Below, piece after piece: positions 33,077 to 40,183 of a stretch of 40,981 bases of DNA; position 1 is the first letter of the stretch, and every line of letters begins with the position of its first letter. Source of the stretch: M55B165 sp051744245 (GTDB lineage: Bacteria; Actinomycetota; Humimicrobiia; Humimicrobiales; Humimicrobiaceae). The stretch spans positions 1 through 40,981 of the forward strand of contig JBNJCV010000008.1 of the NCBI GenBank assembly GCA_051744245.1, written 5' to 3'. The notes under the pieces are model-generated. The model did no database searches, was not told the origin of the DNA, and saw only the letters and a list, made by a program, of their open reading frames with translations. The position numbers and the translations under genes were made by a program.

Positions 33077-33628
33077 ATGAAGAAAGAAATAGAGCCTACA
33101 AATGCAATGTATCCATTGCCGGTTGTGCTGGTTACCAGCGGTGATGGCACCAATGATAATATAATAACCATAGCATGGACTACCAATATCTGCAGGCAAA
33201 TACCCTGTGTAGGAATAGTAATAAATGGGCAAAAATATTCACTGGATTTAATAAATAAGCATGAAGAATTTGCAGTAAACATCCCAGGAAGGGATAAGCT
33301 TAGAGAAGTTGATATATGTGGTGGAAAGCATGGGGATAAAGTGGACAAATTTAAATTGGCAGGTTTTACTAAGGAAAAAGCAAAAGTAATTAAAGCCGCC
33401 CTTATAAAAGAATGCCCAATTAATATAGAGTGCAGGTTGGAGGATACCTACTCAATGGAAACCAGCCATCTGCTAATAGGAAAAGTAGTAAACATTCATG
33501 TAGATGAAAAAGTTCTGGATGGTGAAGGAAAAATTGATTTTGGGAAGCTAAACCCGGTGGTTTATGCCCAAAAGACCTATTTCTCCCTGGGTGAAAGTAT
33601 TGCCAAGAGAGGTTTTGGACTAAAATAG
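33077..33628 (+). CDS. Flavin reductase-like (flavoredoxin) protein
   Basis: This 183-residue FMN-binding split-barrel protein has NIITIAWTTNICRQIPCVGIVI near the flavin, KHEEFAVNIPGR, and the C-terminal VVYAQKTYFSLGE. The family binds FMN and passes electrons or reduces small molecules in anaerobes, in the cytosol. GGGGGAG precedes the ATG. It starts a tight run of same-strand genes up to 38554, and its stop directly abuts the next start. Confidence 0.9.
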   Translation: MKKEIEPTNAMYPLPVVLVTSGDGTNDNIITIAWTTNICRQIPCVGIVINGQKYSLDLINKHEEFAVNIPGRDKLREVDICGGKHGDKVDKFKLAGFTKEKAKVIKAALIKECPINIECRLEDTYSMETSHLLIGKVVNIHVDEKVLDGEGKIDFGKLNPVVYAQKTYFSLGESIAKRGFGLK

Positions 33629-34468
33629 ATGGATAATTTAAAAATTACAATACTGGTAGACAACAGGGTAGCTGTCCCTGAGCTTAGGGCTGAACATGGA
33701 TTGTCTATGCTCATTGAATCTAATGGTAAAAAAGTATTGTTTGATACCGGACAGGGAACCCAGGTGCTAAGAAATGCACAAGCCTTAAACCTGAAGTTGG
33801 AAGACATTAGCAGTATAGTGTTAAGCCATGGACATTATGACCATACAGGAGGTTTGCTTCCGGTTTTAAAAAAAGCCGGTAAGAGCATTGATGTTTATGG
33901 ACATCCAGCAATTTTTGAAAAAAAGTATGTTATAAGGGATGGGGACACAAAATCTTATATTGGGATCCCAGAAAAAAGGGAAGAATATGAGAAAAATGGG
34001 GCAAATTTTTTGCTTTCTAATCTAAACCAGAAAGTGGCCAAAGGAATTTATACTACTGGTGAAATCTTTAGGGAAAGCGGTTTTGAAAAAGTTGAGGATT
34101 CCTTTATTAAAAAAATAAACGGAAAGTTTGTCCATGATAATATTCAGGATGATATTTCACTGGTTATCCACCGGGGTGAGGGAATAATATTACTATTGGG
34201 ATGCGCACATAGTGGAGTTATAAATATTATCCAAAAGGCAATAGACATAAGCAATAAGGATAAATTTCTGTTAATAGCAGGAGGAATGCATCTGTCAGAA
34301 AAAGATGAAAATTATATTAATAGAACCCTGGCAGAGCTTAAAAAATTTAATATTAATTTCATAATGCCCACTCATTGTACGGGAATAAATGTATCCCCAA
34401 AATTTAAAGAAATTTTTGGAGACAGGTTTTTTTATGGCAGTGCCGGGCGGGTATTAAAATTTAAATAG
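33629..34468 (+). CDS. Metallo-beta-lactamase-fold hydrolase (COG1237-like)
   Basis: This 279-residue MBL-fold protein carries the metal motif SHGHYDHTGG (His67, His69, Asp71, His72), plus downstream His residues in LLLGCAHSGVINI and GGMHLSEKD. The late MPTHCTGI motif is typical of COG1237. Relatives include the pterin-linked enzyme named dihydropteroate-like synthase of methanopterin biosynthesis, but most are uncharacterised. It begins at the base after the flavoredoxin stop, without its own good ribosome site, so it is translationally coupled. Confidence 0.88.
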   Translation: MDNLKITILVDNRVAVPELRAEHGLSMLIESNGKKVLFDTGQGTQVLRNAQALNLKLEDISSIVLSHGHYDHTGGLLPVLKKAGKSIDVYGHPAIFEKKYVIRDGDTKSYIGIPEKREEYEKNGANFLLSNLNQKVAKGIYTTGEIFRESGFEKVEDSFIKKINGKFVHDNIQDDISLVIHRGEGIILLLGCAHSGVINIIQKAIDISNKDKFLLIAGGMHLSEKDENYINRTLAELKKFNINFIMPTHCTGINVSPKFKEIFGDRFFYGSAGRVLKFK

Positions 34469-34478
34469 GGAGGGTGGT

Positions 34479-35411
34479 TTGTCTTTCTTTTACGGCCCAG
34501 TTTTATCTAGGAGGTTTGGTTATTCTTTAGGTGTGGACATAATACCTTTCAAGGTATGTGTTTATGATTGCATTTATTGCCAGCTGGGGAAGACAACACA
34601 AAAAACTATTGAGAGGAAGGGCTATATAAATTTTAATATAAGGGATTTTAAAAATGAGCTTAAAAAGAGAATAGAAGATAGTCTGGAGATAGATTATATT
34701 ACATTTTCGGGGTCAGGGGAACCTACCCTAAATAAAGATATTAGGAGATTGATCTTTGCTATAAAAGAAGAAACAGAAATACCGGTAGTAGTGCTTACCA
34801 GCGGCGGGTTGCTAGGGTCCAGGGGTACTATAGATGACATAAAAGAGGCTGATTTAATAAAAGTATCCCTTGATGCACCAAATAATAAATTGCTGAAAAA
34901 AATTAACCGGCCTCATAGGGAAATTAGCTTTGGCCGCAATATTTTAGGGTTGAAGGAATTACTGGATAGCTACGGGGGGAAGGTGTGGCTGGAAATTATG
35001 CTAATATCGGGGATAAATGATTCAGGGGAAGCACTGACACAGTTTAAAGATTTGCTGGAAAGCTTGGATGGGGGAATAGAAAAAATTCATATTAATACCC
35101 CGGTAAGGCCAGCTGGGACCGGGAATTTGGAAATACCTCCGGCAGAGAAATTGAATGAGGCTAAAAAAATTTTTGGGGAAAGAGCAGAAATTATTGGAAA
35201 AGTAAAAAAGGGTAAAACCAGCTTGAAGTTAAAGGAAATAGAAGATGATATATACCAGATTATAAAAAGAAGGCCAGCCACGATTATGGATATAAGTGAT
35301 TCACTTGGGATCAATCCAAACCAGTCAATAAAGGCAGTAAATAAGCTGATTGGAGAAAATAAGGTTAAGAGCATTGTAAAGGAAAATAAAAGATATTATT
35401 TTAAGGAGTGA
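34479..35411 (+). CDS. Radical SAM protein (COG0731) with C-terminal winged helix
   Basis: This 310-residue protein has the radical SAM motif Cys27-x3-Cys31-x2-Cys34 in FKVCVYDCIYCQLG, the SAM-binding TFSGSGEPTLN strand and the SLDAPNNKLLKKINRP region. A C-terminal winged helix (about 250-310, RRPATIMDISDSLGINPNQ) follows. COG0731 includes wyosine-related enzymes but this group, found beside NifX-like genes, is uncharacterised. The start is TTG 34479 with GGGAGGG 4-5 nt upstream. The stop overlaps a possible GTG of the next gene. Confidence 0.88.
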   Translation: MSFFYGPVLSRRFGYSLGVDIIPFKVCVYDCIYCQLGKTTQKTIERKGYINFNIRDFKNELKKRIEDSLEIDYITFSGSGEPTLNKDIRRLIFAIKEETEIPVVVLTSGGLLGSRGTIDDIKEADLIKVSLDAPNNKLLKKINRPHREISFGRNILGLKELLDSYGGKVWLEIMLISGINDSGEALTQFKDLLESLDGGIEKIHINTPVRPAGTGNLEIPPAEKLNEAKKIFGERAEIIGKVKKGKTSLKLKEIEDDIYQIIKRRPATIMDISDSLGINPNQSIKAVNKLIGENKVKSIVKENKRYYFKE

Positions 35412-35416
35412 GGTTT

Positions 35417-35785
35417 ATGAAAGTAGCTATTTCTACCGATAATGGTATGGTATCTGCTCATTTTGGCAGATGCCCGCAATTTACAATTTTAGAGATTGAA
35501 GATGGTGGACTTAAAAATAAGGAAGTAATTGAAAACCCTGGCCACCACCCAGGTTTTTTACCTGAGTTTTTAAAAAAGAAAGGTGTTAACTGCATTATTG
35601 CTGGAGGTATGGGCAATAGGGCGAGAGACCTTTTTGACCAGGCAAATATAGATACTTTGCTTGGAATACAGGGAAGTATTGACCAAGTTACAGAAGGGAT
35701 ATTGAATGGAACATTAGAAGGGGCAGAAAATATCTGTAGTCCTGGAAAAGGAAAGGGCTATGGAGTAGAAAAAACAGATAACTAA
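35417..35785 (+). CDS. NifX-like (dinitrogenase FeMo-cofactor biosynthesis domain) protein 1
   Basis: This 122-residue protein starts at ATG 35417 (MKVAISTDNG, the family start), with GGAG and GAGG just upstream; a GTG three codons earlier is less likely. It has SAHFGRCPQFTILEIE, a mid helix, and CIIAGGMGNRARDLFDQANI. The family is that of NifX and of orange protein (ORP), which bind metal-sulfur clusters or cofactor precursors. Cofactor handling is inferred from the family and neighbours. Confidence 0.9.
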   Translation: MKVAISTDNGMVSAHFGRCPQFTILEIEDGGLKNKEVIENPGHHPGFLPEFLKKKGVNCIIAGGMGNRARDLFDQANIDTLLGIQGSIDQVTEGILNGTLEGAENICSPGKGKGYGVEKTDN

Positions 35786-35804
35786 TAATTTAAGGAGGTT
35801 AATT

Positions 35805-36020
35805 ATGCCAAGAGGAGACGGAACAGGACCGGCAGGACAAGGACCAGGAACAGGCCAGGGGCCAAGCCGCGGCGGCAGAGGAAGAATGGGCGGCCAGGGC
35901 GCAGGACCCGGTGGAAATTGTGTATGCCCAAGCTGCGGAGAAAAGGTTGAACATAAGCCCGGAAAGCCTTGCTACCAGCTGGAATGTCCAAAATGTGGAA
36001 CCAGGATGGTAAGGGAATGA
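35805..36020 (+). CDS. DUF5320-like N-terminus fused to a zinc ribbon
   Basis: This 71-residue protein opens like the two DUF5320 genes (MPRGDGTGPAGQGP), but MTGRAAGYC is replaced by a Gly-rich stretch. It ends in a six-cysteine ribbon: Cys39, Cys41, Cys44, Cys56, Cys61 and Cys64, with CPSCGEKVEH and LECPKCGTRM. The ribbon likely binds zinc or another metal. AAGGAGG gives a strong start. The stop overlaps the DUF134 start by 4 bp (ATGA). Confidence 0.8.
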   Translation: MPRGDGTGPAGQGPGTGQGPSRGGRGRMGGQGAGPGGNCVCPSCGEKVEHKPGKPCYQLECPKCGTRMVRE

Positions 36021-36451
36021 GTGCGAGGCCAAAAATTAATAAGATAGTAAATGAACTGCCGTTATACGTACTGTATAAGCCATCTGGGGTTGCAGAAGAA
36101 AATATAGAAGTGGAAAGCCTAACCATCGAAGAAATAGAAGCCTTGAAACTAAAAGACAAGCAGGGCTTAGACCAGACTGAAGCTGCCAAGAAAATGGGTA
36201 TCTCCAGGTCCACTTTCCAGAGACTTCTTAAGTCTGCAAGGAAAAAATTAGTTTCTTCAATTCTGGATGGCAAAGCTATAAAATTTGAAGGTGGAAATTA
36301 TATTCCGAATGCAAATATAGTAAGGACCAAATGCGGAAAGGGTTATTATCATTTTTTTGTTAAAAAAGGCGATATAAAAGATGCCGATGAAGTAAAATTA
36401 AGCAAAATAAAATGCCCTAAATGCGGAAAAAGATTAGTTGATTTTAAATAA
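36017..36451 (+). CDS. DUF134-family regulator, second copy in the window
   Basis: This 144-residue DUF134 protein begins SARPKINKIV. I choose ATG 36017 because it overlaps the previous stop (ATGA) and matches the family start; a longer upstream frame would be out of family. The helix-turn-helix is IEEIEALKLKDKQGLDQTEAAKKMGISRSTFQRLLKSARKKL (about 38-78), and a Cys pair CPKC (133-136) plus Cys106 remain of the zinc ribbon. It lies between two NifX-like genes, the usual context of DUF134, and is a candidate regulator of this operon. Confidence 0.88.
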   Translation: MSARPKINKIVNELPLYVLYKPSGVAEENIEVESLTIEEIEALKLKDKQGLDQTEAAKKMGISRSTFQRLLKSARKKLVSSILDGKAIKFEGGNYIPNANIVRTKCGKGYYHFFVKKGDIKDADEVKLSKIKCPKCGKRLVDFK

Positions 36452-36466
36452 ATACAAGGAGGAAAA

Positions 36467-36847
36467 ATGATTGTAGCAGTATCTTCTACGGGAACTAGCT
36501 TAGATTCAAATGTGGATGCAAGGTTTGGAAGGTGTCCATATTTTATAATCTACGATACCGAAAATGATAGTTTTGAGCATGTTGAAAACCAAGCCAGGCA
36601 GGCCATGGGCGGTGCCGGGATACAAACCGGGCAGATGGTTGCAAATAAAGGTGCCAAAGCCGTTATTACCGGTAATGTTGGACCTAATGCGTTCAGGGTG
36701 CTGGCATCAGCCAAATTAAAAGTTTATTCTGGGGTTGCTGGAAGTGTCAAGGATGCAATTGAAAAACTTAAAAAAGGAGAACTTGATGAAACCTCCGGTC
36801 CTGATGTAAGCTCCCACTTTGGCATGGGCGGAGGAGGTAGAAGGTAA
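36467..36847 (+). CDS. NifX-like (ORP-type) protein 2
   Basis: This 126-residue protein has VDARFGRCPYFIIYD near the N-terminus and GAKAVITGNVGPNAFRVLASA, the common core of the ORP/NifX family, then a Gly-rich tail (SSHFGMGGGGRR). It resembles protein 1 in fold but not closely in sequence. AAGGAGGAAAA before ATG is a strong ribosome site. The next ATPase starts 1 bp after the stop. Confidence 0.9.
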   Translation: MIVAVSSTGTSLDSNVDARFGRCPYFIIYDTENDSFEHVENQARQAMGGAGIQTGQMVANKGAKAVITGNVGPNAFRVLASAKLKVYSGVAGSVKDAIEKLKKGELDETSGPDVSSHFGMGGGGRR

Positions 36848-36848
36848 A

Positions 36849-37688
36849 TTGATAATATCAGTTGCAAGCGGAAAAGGGGGAACTGGCAAAACGACAGTTG
36901 CCTGCAATCTGGCTTTATCGGTGGGATATTGTCAGTTTATGGATTATGATGTGGAAGCGCCTAATTCCAGTTTCTTTTTAAAGCCTGAAATAAAGCACAT
37001 ACAGAAAGTAGCTATAAAACAGCCATACTTTTTAACCGAGACAGGAGCAGACTTTAGCGCTTGTGCTGAATTCTGCCATTACAATGCAGTAGCAGCAGTA
37101 GGTGACGATGTGATATTTTTTCCGGAATTATGCCATGGGTGCGGAGGCTGTAAATTAGTGGGTCCCGAGGGAGCAGTCAGGGAACAGGATGTAGTGGTAG
37201 GTGAGATAAGAAAGGGAGTGGCAAAACCCAATATTGACTATTATATGGGGGATCTTAAGCCAGGCTCAATGAGAACTGTCTCTGTACAAAGTGCATTGGA
37301 CAAATCAATTCTTAAGGATGAGCTGGTTATAATAGATTCGCCTCCGGGGACTTCTTGTGCCATGGTATTTGCAGTAAAAGATTGTGATTACTGTATTTTG
37401 GTCACAGAGCCAACCCCTTACGGTTTAAATGACCTGCAGCTATCTGTGGATGTGCTAAAAGATATGGATAAGCCCTTTGGAGTCGTAATAAACAGGGATG
37501 GCATTGGTGACGGGGAAGTTGAGAATTACTGTAATAAAAACTATATACAAATTCTTGCAAAAATCCCCAATAAACGGGAAATTGCCGAATATTATTCCAG
37601 GGGGGACTCTCTTATTGACTATGATAGTTCATGGAAAGAAAAATTTGAAAATATGCTAAAAGGTATAGAAAAGGAATTACAAACATGA
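36849..37688 (+). CDS. MinD-superfamily ATPase with a single-cluster ferredoxin insert
   Basis: This 279-residue COG1149-like ATPase starts at TTG 36849, with AAGG 4 nt upstream. Walker A GKGGTGKT is at about 8-15 and Walker B is IIDSPPGTSCA. The ferredoxin insert (about 65-110) keeps Cys72, Cys76, Cys95, Cys98 and Cys101. The ligand positions expected at 66, 69 and 105 are Gly, Phe and Gly. In a 2[4Fe-4S] ferredoxin this removes three of four ligands of one cluster and keeps all four of the other. It overlaps the next ATPase by 4 bp, so the two are probably partners. Confidence 0.9.
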   Translation: MIISVASGKGGTGKTTVACNLALSVGYCQFMDYDVEAPNSSFFLKPEIKHIQKVAIKQPYFLTETGADFSACAEFCHYNAVAAVGDDVIFFPELCHGCGGCKLVGPEGAVREQDVVVGEIRKGVAKPNIDYYMGDLKPGSMRTVSVQSALDKSILKDELVIIDSPPGTSCAMVFAVKDCDYCILVTEPTPYGLNDLQLSVDVLKDMDKPFGVVINRDGIGDGEVENYCNKNYIQILAKIPNKREIAEYYSRGDSLIDYDSSWKEKFENMLKGIEKELQT

Positions 37689-38554
37689 AGCAACTGACCA
37701 TAATAAGTGGAAAGGGAGGCACAGGAAAAACTACTGTTGCTTCTAATTTCATAAAACTGGCAAATGACCATATTGCAGTGGATTGCGATGTAGATGCTGC
37801 AAACCTGCATATCCTGCTAGAACCGGAAATAGAAAAAGAAGAAGAATTTGTGGGAGGAGCTGTAGCAACATTAACCGGCGAATGTATTAATTGCGGAAAA
37901 TGTGAACAATCTTGCCAGTTTGATGCCATTTCAGGATCAGAGACAAACCTGGTAATAGATCCCATAAGATGTGAAGGATGTGGTGTTTGTGAATATGTTT
38001 GCCCTACTGATGCCATAGAATTAAAGCCTGATAAGCAAGGTTCAAGCTTTATATCTAAAACCAAATTCTGCACCCTGGTACATGCAAAACTATTGCCTGG
38101 GGCTGAAAATTCCGGCCTCCTTATAACCCGTATAAGAAATGACGCTGAAGATATTGCAGGGGAGAAGAATCTAAGGCTGGTAATAATAGATGGGGCTCCA
38201 GGAATTGGTTGCCCGGTTATATCATCCCTTAATGGGGTAGACGCTACCCTTATTGTTACTGAGCCCAGCCTCTCTGCTATTAGCGATTTTAAAAAGGTTT
38301 ATGAGGTGGCAAAAATATTTGGAATAAAGGTTTTTGCCTGTATAAATAAGTTTGATATTAATTTGGAAAATACAGGAGAAATAGAAGAGTTTTGCAGCAA
38401 AAATAATATAGAATTAATTGGAAAAATACCTTATGATGATAAGGTTTCTTTATCCCTTTCACACAAGCAATTTATAATTGATAGCAAAGACAGTGAAGCA
38501 GGCATAGAAATTGTAAATATGTGGGAGAAAGTTAAGGAATATTTATACAGTTAA
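37685..38554 (+). CDS. MinD-superfamily ATPase with a complete 2[4Fe-4S] ferredoxin insert
   Basis: This 289-residue partner of the previous ATPase has Walker A GKGGTGKT at 9-16 and the Walker B IIDGAPGIGCP. The ferredoxin insert has all eight ligands: Cys67, 70, 73, 77 and Cys96, 99, 102, 106 (CINCGKCEQSC and CEGCGVCEYVCP). The ATGA overlap with the upstream gene indicates coupled synthesis. Such pairs occur in ORP operons; ATP-driven electron or cluster transfer is inferred, not shown. A 26-bp gap separates it from DUF89. Confidence 0.92.
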   Translation: MKQLTIISGKGGTGKTTVASNFIKLANDHIAVDCDVDAANLHILLEPEIEKEEEFVGGAVATLTGECINCGKCEQSCQFDAISGSETNLVIDPIRCEGCGVCEYVCPTDAIELKPDKQGSSFISKTKFCTLVHAKLLPGAENSGLLITRIRNDAEDIAGEKNLRLVIIDGAPGIGCPVISSLNGVDATLIVTEPSLSAISDFKKVYEVAKIFGIKVFACINKFDINLENTGEIEEFCSKNNIELIGKIPYDDKVSLSLSHKQFIIDSKDSEAGIEIVNMWEKVKEYLYS

Positions 38555-38580
38555 TAATATAGTTTTCTAGAAAGTAAAAT

Positions 38581-39441
38581 ATGAAGCTAAACCTAAAATG
38601 TATTCCTTGCTATATGAACCAGATTCTGCACGCAGCAAGCCTTCTTACCGATGATGAAAAACTTCAGGAAAAAATACTAAAAAAAGCATTAGAGGCGGTA
38701 AAAGATTTTGATACCAACAAGCCTGCATTTGATACTTTTTATAAAGTACAAAATGTTATTAGGAAAATAGCCCCAGACAAAGATCCTTATAAAGGTCTTA
38801 AAAAGAAATTCAACCTTATATGCTTGCATCTGGTAGAAAAAGCTAAGGAAATAATTGAAAATTCTGAACGTAAATTTGAAACCAGTGTAAGGATTGCCAT
38901 AGCTGGTAATATAATTGATTTTGGCAAGGGTAACCAATTAGAGGAAAATATTGTTTTGCATACTATTGAAGAAGCATTGGAGCAAGAAATAAGCCAAGCC
39001 AAAGTAAAACAGCTACAAAGAAGGATTGAAGAAGCAAATCATATTCTCTATATCGGAGATAATGCGGGAGAGATTGTATTTGACAAGGTTTTTATAGAAA
39101 GGCTTTGTCCGGAAAAGTTTACTTTTGTAGTTAGGGGAGGCCCAACTTTAAATGATGCTCTTATGGAAGATGCCAAATTTGTTAGCATGACGGATTTAGT
39201 CAAAGTAATCACTACAGGGCTGGACTTGCCTGGAGCAACCCTGCATTTATGTTCTGATGAATTTAAAGCAGAATACAAACGCTCGGATCTGGTTATTGCT
39301 AAAGGCCAGGGTAATTTTGAGGCCCTAAGCGATGAAGATAAGGACATATTCTTTTTGCTTAAAATTAAATGCCCGGTAATAGCTGAAAGTTTTAACTATA
39401 AGTATAAGGTTGGGGATATAGTGATAGACACTGCCAGATAG
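38581..39441 (+). CDS. DUF89/ARMT1-like metal-dependent phosphatase
   Basis: This 286-residue DUF89 protein has N-terminal CIPC (Cys7, Cys10), GNIIDFG, YIGDNAGEIVFDK, VVRGGPTLNDALM, and KGQGNFEALS. The Asp/Asn/Lys residues of these motifs form the metal and phosphate site seen in damage-control phosphatases that remove harmful phosphorylated metabolites. The short N-terminal CxxC is shared with the prokaryotic AF1104-like subgroup. The ribosome site is weak, AGAAAG before ATG. It may be part of the upstream operon. Confidence 0.88.
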   Translation: MKLNLKCIPCYMNQILHAASLLTDDEKLQEKILKKALEAVKDFDTNKPAFDTFYKVQNVIRKIAPDKDPYKGLKKKFNLICLHLVEKAKEIIENSERKFETSVRIAIAGNIIDFGKGNQLEENIVLHTIEEALEQEISQAKVKQLQRRIEEANHILYIGDNAGEIVFDKVFIERLCPEKFTFVVRGGPTLNDALMEDAKFVSMTDLVKVITTGLDLPGATLHLCSDEFKAEYKRSDLVIAKGQGNFEALSDEDKDIFFLLKIKCPVIAESFNYKYKVGDIVIDTAR

Positions 39442-39521
39442 ATTCCTAATTCCCAGCAAGTGTTGCCAATATTTAAGTTTTAAGTATAGTATTAATCATT
39501 GCAATAAAAATTAAGCATAAT

Positions 39522-39869
39522 ATGCATGAATATTCCATAACCAAATCCATAATAGACATACTTGAAAAAAATATAAAATCCAGGGGCCTGGGCAAACTTT
39601 TAAAGGTGGATTTCGAAGTTAGCAATATTTCCCAGATAGAACCTGAATCTGTAAAGTTTTACTACAATATACTGACTGAAAAAAAACCAAAGCTTAAAGG
39701 AGCGCTGCTTAATTTCAAAAGGAAAAAAGTGAAAGTTTTTTGCAGCCACTGCAACCAAACTTCTGAAATCGATAATTGGGAAATGTTGTGTCCGAATTGT
39801 AAAAGCAAAAACATTAAATTAACTGAAGATGATGAAATTAAAATAGTATCTGTAGAGGCTCAGGAATAA
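39522..39869 (+). CDS. hypA: Hydrogenase/urease nickel-insertion protein HypA
   Basis: This 115-residue protein begins Met-His-Glu, His2 being the nickel ligand. It ends in a zinc domain with Cys74, Cys77, Cys90 and Cys93 (CSHC and CPNC). HypA delivers Ni to [NiFe]-hydrogenase with HypB. No other hyp or hydrogenase gene is visible in the window, so it is an orphan here. No clear ribosome site precedes the start, and the region upstream is AT-rich. Confidence 0.92.
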   Translation: MHEYSITKSIIDILEKNIKSRGLGKLLKVDFEVSNISQIEPESVKFYYNILTEKKPKLKGALLNFKRKKVKVFCSHCNQTSEIDNWEMLCPNCKSKNIKLTEDDEIKIVSVEAQE

Positions 39870-39903
39870 AAAAGTATTTTTTTAAATAAAGGGCTTCAAA
39901 ATA

Positions 39904-39932
39904 TTGACTTAAAAGTGTGCTAATATTACAAT
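39904..39932 (+). promoter_or_regulatory. Promoter upstream of rny
   Basis: TTGACT at 39904-39909, a 17-bp spacer, TACAAT at 39927-39932. The start would fall near 39939, about 245 nt before the rny start codon. Confidence 0.65.
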
Positions 39933-39970
39933 AATATCAAATTAATAAATAAAAAATGTTGCTTGTTGTT

Positions 39971-40005
39971 AAGTTTATTTGTACTAAACTTTAAATCTTA
40001 GTTTA
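39971..40005 (+). ncRNA. Mutually exclusive hairpins in the rny leader
   Basis: AAGTTTA (39971-39977) pairs with TAAACTT (39985-39991). TAAACT within the latter can instead pair with AGTTTA (40000-40005). Because the middle segment is shared, only one stem can form. This could be a switch, but AT-rich arms of 6-7 bp may also be chance. Confidence 0.3.
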
Positions 40006-40136
40006 AAATAGATTTTATGAAAATTTTACTTAAAGAAGTGAAGAGAAAAAATAAAATAAAACTTACAAAACTATTGCATTTCTATAAAATCTAATAAAAC
40101 TTTTTTTCTAAAATTAAATAGTGCAAATAAACCTAG

Positions 40137-40161
40137 CCAAGCAATATGCTTGGTTTTTTTT
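40137..40161 (+). terminator. Intrinsic terminator just before rny
   Basis: CCAAGCA, loop ATA, TGCTTGG, then eight T. This is a proper rho-independent terminator for RNA from the promoter at 39904 or from hypA. It sits only 22 bp before the rny start codon, so it must be read through, or act as an attenuator, for rny to be expressed from that promoter. Confidence 0.85.
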
Positions 40162-40183
40162 GTTATAGAGAGGATGGTTGAAA

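Larger units (their letters stand above)
39870..40183. other. Intergenic region holding the rny leader
   Basis: This 314-bp AT-rich gap holds the rny promoter, alternative hairpins at 39971-40005 and the terminator at 40137-40161, listed separately. A 25-codon Lys-rich frame (40017-40094) lies in the leader without a ribosome site; I do not call it a gene. Confidence 0.6.

Noticed and set aside
35969..36016. Longer N-terminus for the second DUF134 protein
   Set aside because: It reads through the zinc-ribbon gene in another frame; ATG 36017 gives the family start and an ATGA overlap.
40017..40094. 25-codon Lys-rich frame in the rny leader
   Set aside because: There is no ribosome binding site and the composition is what AT-rich DNA gives; too weak to call a leader peptide.
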